In this document: positions 43,082 to 54,821 of the stretch, piece after piece | How the letters are laid out: every line of letters starts with the position of its first letter | Position numbering within the stretch: position 1 is the first letter of the stretch | DNA from: Pseudovirgaria hyperparasitica | Lineage: Eukaryota; Ascomycota; Dothideomycetes; Acrospermales; Acrospermaceae | Direction: 5' to 3' | DNA length: 64,000 nucleotides | Assembly: GCF_010093815.1 (NCBI RefSeq) | Contig: NW_022985572.1 | Span: forward strand, 62,001-126,000 | Notes under the pieces: generated by a model | Databases searched by the model: none | The model's input: only the letters and a program-made list of their open reading frames with translations | Told to the model about the DNA's origin: nothing | Translations under genes and position numbers: made by a program

Positions 43082-44663
43082 TTTGGACGGTCGAGGGATC
43101 AGGCCTGTGGGAGAGAAGGAAGATATTGTGGTTCAAGTGAATATGAAAAGTGGCACTGCTATGGTTATATCCCCTCGTCACCCCTACCTACACACATACA
43201 CTTGCGTTTCCCCACATCAAACATACTATATCTGCGTCTTTCTCCCACACCGGAAGCTATACCAAAGCAAACCACGCCAGAACCTACTTTCCATCATCAG
43301 CCCTAATAATTCGTTGTGTGACCCAAGTCTCAATCAAAACGTGCACTAGAAAGGAGGGAGGAATACCACGCTAGCCGCATCAGCTCGTCCACGTATATAA
43401 ATACTATATACTCAGTCCACATGACGCCAAAGTAACACAACCCTCGAGTATTCGCACCATACAACTCAACACAGCCTGCTTTGGACGGTCACATACCAAA
43501 GTGAATATATCCGCCCATCTCAATCGTCATACTCTCCAGTCCCACCGGGAGAACAGTACGTCCTCATAGTTGCGTAGCGTGTCAAACATTGTGTGGGAGC
43601 TTGGCTGTGGCATGGTTGGTAGAGGAGAAAATGGATTCTCCAGAGGTTTGTTTGTCGAGTGAGGGCCTGCGAGACTGTTAGCTCAGGATGTTCCACTGAG
43701 TGTTGTTCGATCGAGAATGCTTGAGGCCATCAAAGGATGGCACGCATATTTGCCCCTACACCTCCTAAACGCGCCGTACGTGTCGACCATACCATAGGAT
43801 TTGCAGCCATCATAGATGTAGTAATGTCCGCAAGGCACGCATCGCACAGTCTGGCAGTCACTTATCATTAATCTCTGTCCCCAAACTCCTCACCACCACC
43901 ACCATCATCAAAACAACACGACAACCTCCAAACCACTCACATGAAATCGACATCCCACCTCCACAAGGCTGACTCCACAACCAACCACGTGTGCACAGCA
44001 CTGCACAGCACGAACCCCTACCCTACCCCAGCGCCTGCATTGCATTGCATGGCACTACACTACACTTACAGCCATCTCAATTTAGCCTCCGGCGGGGAGC
44101 CCCCCTCCCCTCGTCCCCTTCTTCTCCTTCCCCGCAATAAAAATTGATTAATAGCGACTGCGCATGCGTGTATATTACCCCGGATTTTCCAATTGTTGGG
44201 ACACATGGGCGCAAACACACAGACGCACGTGCTACGATAATCTACGAGCTAGAAATATGGGACCATGACGATGATCACGATGACAATGGCTTGAAGGTTG
44301 AGGTCCAGTGAAGCGGCATGCTGTGATTTGAGGGATAAAAGGCGGGGAAGAGAGTTGAGGGAACTGCGGTCCGCTGGTTTCAGCTAGTGGTTGGAGAGGA
44401 GTTTGGAGAAGGAACGATGAATATGATTATTAGCTGTGTCAAAGGGGAGAAAAGGAGACGGATGGAGTCCGCTGACGCGGTGTGGTTATGACCAAAGGAT
44501 GGAGCCGAGGGAAGAGAATGAGAGACTGTGTGGAGGTGGCGAAATGTAGGGTTCGTCTGTCCTAGCAGGCTCTGTGCCTACCAGGGCAAGCCGCGGTTAT
44601 AGATTCGCGTGATGGTATATATGGATATGTATGCTTTACAACAACAAACGTCAACGTAGCCGG
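43082..44663. other. Intergenic, gene-poor
   Basis: About 1.6 kb covering the arabinanase promoter. Low-complexity C/A-rich sequence lies near 43990-44070. No supported genes. Confidence 0.5.
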
Positions 44664-47056
44664 TCAGTCTACTTCTTCATCCTCGTGGAGCTCGTCGTCA
44701 AGACCCAAAGTTGCAACGCTGTCCGCGAGAGTAGGCTCGACCTTCTTGCCTTTGCCCTTGCTCTTCTTGCTCTTCTTGCTTTTTGCACCGCCTTCCACGG
44801 TCAGGGGTGCCTCTCGGACCCATCGAGAGATGGCGTCTGCGCGCTCGGTGGTGATCGGATACTCTTTGCCGTCATCTTGAGCCCAGCGCTTTGGTGCTGG
44901 TCCTACTGACGGTGACGGAGACGTAGCGCTGGACGCAGCGGTCTGTTTGTCTATTGCATCGTCTGCGCGGGCCCGCTGCTCTCTAGCTTGGACTGCGCGT
45001 TGGAAACTGTCCTCGTCTACTACTCGCTCATCGGCCAAGGCTTCCATGACGGCCTCATGCTTCTGGCGCTCGCGCCTCTGTTCAGGAGTCTCGACCTTCG
45101 TCGCTTTATGTTTGGCTCCGTTCATAGCGACTACGTCCTTTGATTTAGTTGGGCCATGTCCAGGGAGGGGAGTGGGTTTACACAAAGTCTCCCAACTTTG
45201 CGTGATGCCTATCCAATTGTTCGTCCGTCGTAGCACCTCAATCCAATCTGCCCGGGCTGGGGAGCGGGCGGGCAGGAATATTGGATAGCCGTCGCAAACT
45301 CGGGCTATACGAGCTACGTTGTGAGAATGTCGGAGAAGCTCTTTTGGCGGTGTCTGTAGGAGGGTATGGCAAAGGAGGAGAGAATGCATCGCATCAGTCA
45401 GCAGAGGGTGATAGGTGACACATTCAGCCGATTCAGCAAGAATAGAGGTAGCTGTCGTGGTGCCTCGAGACTCAAAGGTTTCAAGCGAGGTTGAATCAGC
45501 GGGGAAAGGGGGCAGCCCTGCTGGGAGAGACGGTGAAAACAGCTCTGACACTTTGAAAACTTTAGGCGCTGGTATACGAGACCATCTGGCATGTCCCTGC
45601 TGATATGGTGACTTCTTTGGCACAAGAGAGTCCGAAAGATTACTGTTCGTGTTACTCGTTGCAGACGAAGCATCATGAATCTTATCGTCAAAGTGCGAGT
45701 TCCCTTTCGGTCCGGCAGCGCCAGAGCCTTGACTGAAGCGCATCATGAGTTCATTCTGGTCCTCCCTCGAAAGTCCTGGCGTATACTCCAGACGCGACAA
45801 AAAGGCATTGTAGTCTCTTAGTGCACGCTTTGCATACGCTCTAAGGTTCTTTCGAGCCTCAATCCGCCGCCTGTGCCCTTCCTCATCGGCATCGCTGGGT
45901 GGACTGGGATGGAGCCCATTATCGACAGGCAAAACATCTTTTCGATTCTTGGCTGCTTCGTACTGCTTCAAGCCTTCCAGAGCGTTAGGAACATATGAGC
46001 ATGCGATGGTGAAGTATACGCCGGCGCGATGGAACAACATCTGACTCTCCAATGAGCCCGGCTGGTCCTTCTCTTCCACCTTGGCATCACGTCTCCAGTC
46101 ACTTCCCCATTGTTCTTTTGCCTGTTTCAATAATACTAGCTGGTCTTGCCCTTTTTGATGCTGGGCAGCCCAGTATCTCGCAATGGCAATGCCTTCAGTG
46201 AGGTCGCTCGCTGCACCATAAAAGTCTTCCTTGAAAACGCGCGTTAGGGCACGGGTTCTGAGAGCTGCTCCTTCTGATGGTCGGTCTGATATGACTTCAT
46301 TCAAGGGATCTAGCGTTGTACACTCGGCCATCATCCGAGAGGGGATCTTTTCGTGGAAGAAGTGAACGTATTTGGCGTCAATGTCTGCCGGCTGACGCTT
46401 CAAGACATGCAGCGCAACATCTTCCAGCGTCGCAGTCCCTTGCATGGTCGCAACACTCGCTGCTATCTCATCCAATCGATATGCCTCCGAAAGCTTTTGT
46501 GTAGCGCTTATTCGCATCCTGTGTTTAGCCTCCCTACTCATCTTTCCATGACCGCCGCTCCCATATCCTAGCCCTAGAGCTGCGGCATCACCCAGAAACC
46601 CATGACTGGAGTTCAACGAGTTGTTCAGTGCAGCAGATGTAAGCCCGCTGGCCGCCCTGACGGCCAGAGTCGTTGCCTCTTCAACTCGCCGCCGAACCTT
46701 CACGAGGTCGAACAAGACGGCCGGATCGATCGAATGAGGCCGTGGAGAGAAGTAATTGCTATGAGCAAGGCTTTCGAGAACTTCAGGAGGCAATTGCAGC
46801 CAGGGGCCATGAAAAGAGGAGATGTAGCGCCAGTGCCTGAAGATGGACGGTCATTAAAGATTGGTCAACACGCACAGTTGGACGGATGACTGGTCTGACA
46901 TGCCTCGCTAGGTACGTACTTATTGCGACAAATGTTCAACGAGTAGGTCGAGTGCTCAAAGGGTTTGGGTGACGGTGCGGAAGATGCGACCGGCGGTGTT
47001 CCAGTCCCAGAGGTCTCGGCACTGTCTGCAGCTTGCGACTTGTTCTTTTTGGCCAT
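44664..47056 (-). CDS. Large conserved ascomycete protein of unknown function
   Basis: Exon 1 (47056-46920) and exon 2 (46836-44664) flank an 83-nt intron; 769 residues. Exon 1 encodes a Lys/Ser-rich start (MAKKNKSQAADS) and splices at NK|HWRYISSFHGPWLQLPPEVLES, a strikingly conserved-looking join. The body is largely helical, with LTRVFKEDFYGAASDLTEGI and MLFHRAGVYFTIACSYVPNA resembling TPR-type repeats. A later block reads LLTDAMHSLLLCHTLLQTPPKELLRHSHNVARI. The tail is disordered and Lys-rich (KSKKSKKSKGKGKKVEP). I recall homologues being labelled histidine kinase group protein in some fungal genomes, but no kinase motifs are visible here. No signal peptide. Confidence 0.75.
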
Positions 47057-47791
47057 CTTTGGAGTATCAAGAGCGAGTTATATGGAAGTGTATGTATACC
47101 ACAAGGTTACTGGTGGATGGATTTGGCCAGCAATTGACATGTTGTACGGTTTCCAGGCAGAGTATGCGGCGCAGAATTTGCTGTGTATAATGTTTCGGCA
47201 GGTTCGCAGCTGTTCTACATAATTAGTTTGGTGGACAGGCAGGATCTATTCCGGTGCGCGGAGTCTCTATCCCCGTGACTTACGTAATCAATCAGCCAGA
47301 AACTTAGTAGTACCTCAGGCTACTAATCAATACCTTCTTGACCTCATTCTTCGAACTCGTCTACATATAATATGCTATAACTGCCTCTGTCATCATTCGT
47401 TCTATTAGGCGCCTGGATCTGTTTCATCAGCCATGACTCGATTACATGCCTATCGCCTGATTTATAATTAATAAAGGTAAACATGTTCTTGCGATATATC
47501 CTTCATCACAAAAAACGCCTTGACACTATGGTCTGTCAGTGGACTTAGTCCACTTACAGTAACAAGTGTCGTGTGTTTGAGACTGATATACAGTCAACAT
47601 TATGGTCGACAATCAGATACATTTATCCGTACAAAATCTCAAAATGGACAATTTTCGATCATATCCCTTAACGCATCAAGAGTGCACCGGAACAGTTATC
47701 TCATTATGTTTATTTCTCAATTACACCAATACTGACAAAGTTATTATACAAATAGCATGAAAAAAATCAATCAAAGGAATATCATGACTAT
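47057..47791. other. Intergenic, gene-free
   Basis: Between two minus-strand genes; AT-rich in its middle part (about 47290-47520). No feature is supported. Confidence 0.5.
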
Positions 47792-48796
47792 TCACTTCAT
47801 GAAACCAGCCTTGCCATCGCCATCAGCGTCAATCTTGGGGTTGATCTTGTCCATCAAACTAGGTTTCTTGTGAGTGGTCGTGCTGCCATTGTGCGCATTG
47901 TGAGTTCCGCCAGTGGCGCCAGTGCCAGCCGCAATACCGCCAACACCATTGCCATTGTGAGTCGTACGGTCGGTCAGACCTGATCCATTGGCAGTGCGAG
48001 TAGAGCTTGCACCAGTAGCCCCAGTGGCGACACCACCGGTGGCAGATGTGGTTTCACCTCGCTGCGTCAGATGCGTGGTACCTTGAGCACCATGTCCGCC
48101 AATGTTGGGGTGGCCGGCAACAGTCTTCTCACCGATGGGCAGCGGTTGGCCAGAGAACGCATCAGATTTCTCGCCACGGCCGTTGAGGGCACCGCCTTGA
48201 GACTTGAACTGATCCATGGAGACAGCAGGGAGCGCGGACGCAGCATGGTGCTTGGGTTCGTGATGGTGAGTCTCATGCACGGGTACAGTGGTGTGCACAA
48301 CATGAGGCTGAACAGTCTCCTTCTGGATGACAGGTTGAATATTCTCGTGAACGTCTGGACACAGTTAGGATAGTTCAGTCGAGTATATGAGGATTGATTA
48401 CATACGGTGGTGGACATGCTCGCCGCCAACAGTGGGCTTCACACTGTGTGTTTCCTGAGTGGCACCGACTTCACGGGTGTTCTTGAATTGAGCCTCCTCG
48501 GCGGCGTGCTTCTGCTTGACGGCATCGTGGTCACCGTGGTGGTGGGTGGTGTGCTTTACACCAGCAACTTGGTGCTCATGCTTCTCTGGGAGTACCTCAC
48601 GGTCATGTACGGGTTGTACTGAAGTGTGGTAGTGGTCCTGGTGTACTTCCTTGTCGACAGCGGTTGTTACATTCTCATGGCGGGTGGGGGTAACGTGCTC
48701 CTGTTGGACAGCAGGGTTGACCTTCTCGTGGACGGTGGTGTCGTGTTTTCCATCTTTGCTGAGGAAGGAAGAGACGGCAGACTTGGCTTTCTCCAT
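47792..48796 (-). CDS. His/Glu-rich VHE-repeat protein, copy A
   Basis: Exon 1 (48796-48406) and exon 2 (48354-47792) give 317 residues, joined as HVHHH|VHENIQPVIQKE. The protein opens MEKAKSAVSSFLSKDGKHD, then runs through imperfect VHE-x-PxVxxE repeats (VHEKVNPAVQQEHVTPTRHE, VHQDHYHTSVQPVHDREVLP, VHENIQPVIQKETVQPHVVH). It ends in a Gly/Thr/Asn-rich region and MDKINPKIDADGDGKAGFMK. It is hydrophilic, disordered-looking, and has no signal peptide or membrane span. Such proteins are common in filamentous ascomycetes and are often induced under stress or in conidia, by analogy with LEA-like hydrophilins; that role is inference. A CCCCT stress-response-like site lies about 115 bp upstream. It has a sequence relative at 50712-51578. 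Confidence 0.75.
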
Positions 48797-50711
48797 TTTG
48801 AATGATGATGGGTTTGTTGAATGTGTGTTTGTGAGGAGTATGATATGATTGTTGATGTGAGAGTGAGATCGTAGAGGCAGTTAACGAAGGAAATGCTCTT
48901 GATATAATGACCCCTCGGTCATCGTAACCTGTATCGTGCGCTTGCACGCAACGACGTCACCACGCGTATTATGACCTACACATCTCCCCGCTCTATTGTT
49001 TATTCCGGCATCCAGAATCATGGAGCTCAGATGTAAAGCACTCATTTGCTGAGGCTACACACTAGGAACGACCGGAAGGTTTGGTGACCATTCTGTTGCG
49101 GGGCACTGTATTGGACTGGATGATGTCGATCTTCTTGCCAATAGGGCAACTGTTTGTTTGGAGCCTGTGCTTGGCTGGACAAGGATGAGGATTTGTGGCT
49201 CCTAGGGCTGGACCAGCCGATACAGTACCAAGATCGAGCATCGCAAATGCCAACACAGTGCAAGAGCTATGAAGGATTGTATCCTGGTTGTATATACTGG
49301 GCTAGCAGACTGGTGCCGTGTGTGGATGTCATTGGGGCAGCGTTCCTGAGGTTTCCGCCCATGAAGATCTTCATCTCGGGCGTCGTCTATAGTAAGAGAG
49401 TCGATTTCTAGCCCAACAACATGAAACCTGTTTTCGACAAGCATTAAATCGAAGATTTGCCTACGCCATCTGTGCACTAAGGTGTTGATTGGAAGTCATA
49501 GAGAGGCAGAAAACAAGCCACAGCCTGCAAGCCACAGATCCCGCAACTTCAAAGCTCGCTTGGATAGCATTATTACCTGATTAGGCCTAGAGCAAGAGAT
49601 CATACACAAATGTGACGATCGGGCCCGCCACACGTAGCTTTAAAAGTGGGGCATGTCATCATGGATCTGGCAAGCTATCAGTGAAAGCTTGAGCCTCAAT
49701 GTTGTTGTTGTGTTGTGTGGTGTTGTGTGTAGTGTAATGTGGTCGTGTCTCCGCATCTCATTGCTACGGCCGGTCCTTTTGCTGTTGAGGAAGACAAGTA
49801 TTGTTTCTGATTCTGGTTCCAAGGGTTGTAATGCTTCTTACCGCTTGGAGAACAGCCCGTTTCATTGCTTTTGCGCGAAGAATATCCCGAGCCGCATCAC
49901 CATACATTGCCTTTCGCTGAAAAGGGCATTTTGAATCGAATTCCATAGTAATCAGCATTGCCAATGACGCAGGGAACACAGTCCTCTGTTGGTAGCCGTT
50001 CCATATGCATGTCTGTGCCAGGATCTTGCGCCCGGGAAGCGTCAATCACCCGCTTTCGACTAGTATTGACGACATGCAACGCGTACAGCGCATCTTTCTG
50101 CCGGCTGGGTGATGCCTCCGTCATAACCATAAACCATCTCCCAATGCTCGGATCCATGGGCGAAACGTGTCTCAAGACTACCAGAGCACGAGATCTGCAT
50201 GTCGCGGATGCGCATGGAGATGCCATCAAGACACGACCTACGAACCAAATCGTTTTCTCTGGAGCAATCCAGGGCCGCTCGTAGATTTGGCGCTCCAGAA
50301 CGCAAGCTCGGTCCAGCAGAACGCCTTTCTACAGTAGTCTGCTGGTCTGCAGCTACGTCGGCCAGGCGATTTGCTGCGAAGGTGGGGTTACGCCTATTCA
50401 TTTACAAATCTTGACGTATTTTGTGCCGTGACAAAGTAGTTGTTCGAGGGCGGCCACGTCGTCAACTACGGCTGCCACCCATACTCCATGGAAGCCATCA
50501 TCCCGACAATCTCTGCGCCGAGGACGCTGTAATAGATGATGCAGTAAATCATCTCAAATGGCTACTGTTCCTGAAGGTAGCGACTCTAATTGGCCTCTGG
50601 TCGACCGCAGTCGCGACGTATCCCATCTTCATCCCGAAGTCCACAATCTTGTTGATCTGTCAAACACCGTTGACACGACTGTTCACACTCGTGAGCTTCC
50701 AGGTTGGTCTG
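48797..50711. other. Intergenic between the two VHE-repeat genes
   Basis: About 1.9 kb. G/T-rich simple sequence lies near 49696-49742. Minus-strand frames at 49764-50401 show no recognisable family. The 5' end of copy B may extend into this interval. Confidence 0.45.
48911..48915 (-). promoter_or_regulatory. STRE-like AGGGG element upstream of VHE-repeat copy A
   Basis: CCCCT on the plus strand (AGGGG toward the gene) lies about 115 bp upstream of the start codon at 48796. A tattatatc TATA-like stretch is close by. The pentamer is short and could occur by chance. Confidence 0.25.
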
Positions 50712-51578
50712 ATGAGTATTATCTGGACGAACTGGACTAATGGTAGAATAGCCGTTGTCCACGAACGCGTCACGCCGCATGTGCATAATGTTCGAGAGGA
50801 GGTAGTGACTCGCGAGACTCATACATATGACGTGATCCATCGGGTACAGCCAGTTGTGGATGTAGAGGTACTACCCACGAAGCACTTCGTGCACAACCTT
50901 GATGGAACATTGAGAGAAATTTCAGAGGCTGAAATCCCTGGAAGAGTAGGCAATTGGCATGTAGCTGCGGGTCCAGCACCTGCGCCTGTTGATCACAGTT
51001 CGACAGCATCCAAGTCAGCAGTACCCTTACGATCGTCGAGTCTCGCAGCCACGCAGTCTATAGCTCCAGTCCAAGTGTCCTATGTGGAAGAGACCTCAGC
51101 TGACGGCGTGCTGCGATCGGTAACGACATGGAAGCATCCTCCACAGTATGACCAGCGCGATGCTGGGAGCTGGTCAAAAACTGCGTACGAACAGCCGGTG
51201 ACTGCTACGACCATTGCAGATCAGCACACGGAAGCTGCTACAAAAGTAGTCCCGGTAAGAGCCCCGGAAACAGAGCCAGAAAGCGACTCCTCCGAGCATG
51301 ATTACCATGATGCGCGGGATCAGGTCGAATCTCCAGTACGACACTCCGTCAATTATGACCGCTTGAGCAGCGAATCCACTACCTCGAACCCTACCTTTCA
51401 CGATACGTCTCATGGTTCGCAAAGCTCTGGTATATCAAAAGTCATGGGCCGTGCGAAAGACGTAGGCAGGAAGGCCAAGGATCGGCTCAGTGGTCGACTC
51501 GGCCATTCTCGTGAGAGCAGCGGAGGCATCGATGCCAGGATGAAGGAGCTCAACATTCAAGAATATTCGGGTACGTGA
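50712..51578 (+). CDS. VHE-repeat protein, copy B, 5' end uncertain
   Basis: The supported coding part begins near VVHERVTPHVHNVREEVVTRE and runs to the stop at 51576-51578. Family features are VHERVTPHV, THTYDVIHRVQPVVDVEVLP (compare VQPVHDREVLP in copy A) and KHFVHNLDGTLREISEAEIPGR. A Ser-rich region and an Arg/Lys-rich C-terminus follow (MGRAKDVGRKAKDRLSGRLG). The first in-frame ATG is 50712, which would add a short unrelated leader. The frame stays open back to about 50421 without an ATG, so an upstream exon joined at an acceptor (for example 50747-50749, tag) is possible. No signal peptide. The copy is about 1.9 kb from copy A and divergent from it. Confidence 0.55.
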   Translation: MSIIWTNWTNGRIAVVHERVTPHVHNVREEVVTRETHTYDVIHRVQPVVDVEVLPTKHFVHNLDGTLREISEAEIPGRVGNWHVAAGPAPAPVDHSSTASKSAVPLRSSSLAATQSIAPVQVSYVEETSADGVLRSVTTWKHPPQYDQRDAGSWSKTAYEQPVTATTIADQHTEAATKVVPVRAPETEPESDSSEHDYHDARDQVESPVRHSVNYDRLSSESTTSNPTFHDTSHGSQSSGISKVMGRAKDVGRKAKDRLSGRLGHSRESSGGIDARMKELNIQEYSGT

Positions 51579-52243
51579 CTGGGCAACGATCCTTGGACTG
51601 GCGCTGAAATCCCTCAGGCAAGCTGTCCATCGAAAAGACTCCTCATGGAACGCGTGTCACGTCACAGCCGCAGTCTGGGAGCCCTCATGGATAGTCTATG
51701 TTAGCGACTGCCGGCATGAAGTTCCCATGGGAATCGACCTTTGATATGTGTGGTTGAAGATGGGACGCGTCAAGAGTAATATGCTGCAAGATCGTGAAGC
51801 CAAGTCTGTGACGAAGCAGCTTGGCGGGCCTTTCTTGGGGAAGAATAACATCCGCACGGCTTACAGTAGGAGTACTTGAAGAAGTTCAATAATGAGACAC
51901 ATAGAGCGATCGAAGAAGTCGACCAAGAACAAAAGATAAAACTGAAGTGAAAAAGATGGCTTAGAGCTCCAGGTGGGCACGGACCTGTGACAAATCCATC
52001 CGATGTCATTTATGGAACCTTGGGCGACCTAGTCAGGCTTAATTCAACTGCAACACTTGAAGACTCATATATTCCCTCTAGATCTCTCAGTGGATATGAT
52101 TACAATGAACAACGATACGCTGTATTATATCCATAAAGGAATGACATGTCCCATATGACGCATCCACGCTATGCAATTCTCAATTTCAAGATATTCGTGC
52201 TCTCTATCATTCTTTCGATCATCCTTCACATAGCCATCTGGCC
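51579..52243. other. Intergenic, convergent 3' ends
   Basis: Between copy B and the 3' end of the monocarboxylate-type transporter. No feature is supported. Confidence 0.5.
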
Positions 52244-53942
52244 CTACATTCTGGTAAAGACCTTTCTAGTCTCACTCGCCCTTGCTGCAATGAAGAGGCA
52301 ACCGCCGACAAATAGAGTGAGCCCACAGAAGACTTGGAGATATAGGAAGCCGCCGTTGTTAGCAGTGATCAATGCTCCGGAGATCGGATTGCCTGTCAAG
52401 GCCGCCAGACTGACGACCATCATGTTCGTCCCTAGACGAACACCAATCTCGGATACATCGCTGATCTGGGCTACTAGTGCTGGAATCATAGCAACGAATG
52501 CGCCAGAGCTGAAGCCGTACAGGCAAGCAAACGCTACAATAGGGTCCGTTCCATTTGCCGGAATCCAGAGAGCAAAGGCAAAGATGACGCACAGAAATGT
52601 TGTGGTAATCATCGCGTTGAAACGCCCGAACTTGTCGCCCAAGTAAGCGGGTAGTATGCGACCAACAACACTGGTTGCGTTGAGGATGCTGATGATGTTT
52701 TCCGAGATGTTGCTAGGTAACCTTAAAGCTCTGGCTTGCACAAGCAGGAAGTTGTATGGCACGAATACTCCGAGGAAGAAGAAGAAGGATGCCGAAGCAA
52801 CAAGCGCTGGAGTTCGTAAAGCAAGGGGGCGGAAGAACTCCATGACTCGGAACGGCTTTGGGGTGTGATTGAGTCTAGAACGGACTGTGAGGTTGGCAAT
52901 ACATAGCAGAAATAGGTAGATGAACCCGACGGTCCTCATCGTCCATGGAAACCCGACACGACCGATGATGTTCTGGATGATGACCCTGGTATGCGTCAGC
53001 TTGGTTTGGATGTAAATATCGAAATGCAACAACGTACGGGATTATCACTCCTCCAACCGAGCTGCCTGAGCTCACGATACCTAGTGCGAGAGCCCTACGC
53101 TTGAGGAACCAGGTACCGGCTGAATTGTTGCCGGCATAAAACAGAGCACTCGCACCCAGGCCACTTACCACACTCTGGGCTAGGAAGACCTGGTAGTACT
53201 GGGTACTAAGGCTGGTCATCATGATACCAAAGACATGAAAGAATGTACCCCCAATGAGTAGTGGCCTGGGTCCATAAGAATCAAAGATCTTCCCGAAGAA
53301 CGGTGCTCCAAAGAACATCATGAATGACTGCGTCGAGGGGATCCATGCAATTGTGCTGGAGTCGTACTGGGACAGCAAGGTGGTCGAGTAGTAGTCTTGG
53401 AAGACACCGATGCATATCATCCATCCGAACGAGCAGAACAGGCAAAGGAAGCCACCAGCAACGACAGTCCATGCCGCACGACCACCGTCCGGAAAATCGC
53501 TTGCCGCTGCGATTTCCTTTGCATCGGGAGGTTGTTCTTCGAGTGCACTGCTTTCTAGGAAATTGCCGTCCCAGTTGATGTGGTTTGGAAGGACCTGTGA
53601 GAACCGTATCGATTGAGACAGTCGTAGTGCTTGAGAAGTCCGCTCGAGCGGGTACTCGGCGTACGGATGAGGAAGTTCGAGGCTCAGGGTCTTGTCTCTA
53701 CGAAGAGAGAATCGTTTGTCGATCTCGGAGGCGAGACTATCTGCCACAGACGATCTATCAGACGTTGACTTCTGTGATGATCTCAGTGTTGTAGCATTTC
53801 GCCTGCTCGTTCGGCGGCGTGGTCGCGCAGGAGGACTGAGGGTCGGTCTCTCAGCTTTCTCTTGCCATTCGGCCCAATTGTGCATCTCCTCTGCAAGCGT
53901 AGACGCCTCCGAACTGTGGGAGGCTGAATGTGGACTCGACAT
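52244..53942 (-). CDS. MFS monocarboxylate-type transporter (Mch/MCT family)
   Basis: Exon 1 (53942-53038) and exon 2 (52985-52244) flank a 52-nt intron; 548 residues. A long hydrophilic N-terminus (about 150 residues, Ser/Arg-rich) precedes DFPDGGRAAWTVVAGGFLCL, the conserved D-G-G-x-x-A-W entry of fungal MCT-like carriers. Further marks are FGWMICIGVFQDYY, GSSVGGVIIP spliced to VIIQNIIGRVGFPWTMR, and LPSNISENIISILNATSVVGR. Twelve spans can be traced. Homologues move riboflavin, monocarboxylates or secondary metabolites across the plasma or vacuolar membrane; the substrate here is unknown. The start at 53942 (MSSPHSASHSSEAS) is the first ATG, since an upstream in-frame start is non-ATG. It lies on the same strand as the P450 at 54822-56498. 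Confidence 0.88.
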
Positions 53943-54821
53943 AGTGGTGAGGAGATGAAAGCAATGCAACCTCCAAATGCTAGAACGACGTTAAAGGTCC
54001 TTTCCGGGATGGCTTCCAGAGAACTCTATATCCAGGGTTAACATCCTACATCATAATTCCAATAGTCAGCCATCTCGTCATTTGGTAACACCTGCGTTCG
54101 TATGTGCTGTCAAGGGCCCCAACCAGGCAACTGGGCCTCGTACTCGGGGCCAGAGGGCGTGAAACATTGTTTCGTCGGCGGCGCAACCTGGGACCCACGC
54201 GATTGACAGGCCTGTTGATCGCTCAGAATTATCAACCTTGCTGCCTAGCTGCATAAGCCAGTGCATGGATGAATGCACATCTCTCGTGAGCTGCAGTGAT
54301 CGATCATGCATGGTGATGATGCTTGAAGAGTGCATTGCTGCCTCAGGCCATACATAGATAAGCTAGCCGAATTTGTAACACGCGTCAAAAGTTTCAGAAC
54401 TAATTCTACATCTTCTCTATGAGGATCAGAGATTAGATTGGAGGTGTACCCCTTTACTATCTCACCCAGAGGAGAGATATACCTCAACTCAATGACACGC
54501 CTTGACCCTATTAGCAGTCTTCCCGGGCGTAGCGGAAACTTCGGAAAAACAAGTGAACGACACACTATGAAGTTATGAACACCCTGCCAGCTATATCACT
54601 AAGCGCAGCAGAAATCTTGGAACGGCCAATTACATGTAGATTATTGAACTGTGGAAATGTAAGACCAATCGTAGTTGGGCTTTCAGCTAAGAAGTTTCCC
54701 TCAAGGCTCTGTAAACCTTGAGGAAGATGAGTATCATGTCTCTCAAAACTCCGGATCAACTGTATTCGTACAAAGTCTATCTATCTAAACAGCCCCCTGT
54801 GGCACAAAGTACATGGAAGTT
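53943..54821. other. Intergenic, gene-free
   Basis: Transporter promoter side and P450 3' side. Minus-strand frames at 54245-54759 have no recognisable domain. Confidence 0.45.

Noticed and set aside
42597-43181. A His/Arg/Pro-rich minus-strand frame overlapping the arabinanase
   Set aside because: It is an alternate-frame shadow of GC-rich exon 1 of the GH43 gene.
54245-54759. Two minus-strand frames downstream of the P450
   Set aside because: The peptides look uneven and show no domain, and there is no splice join that connects them to a neighbour.
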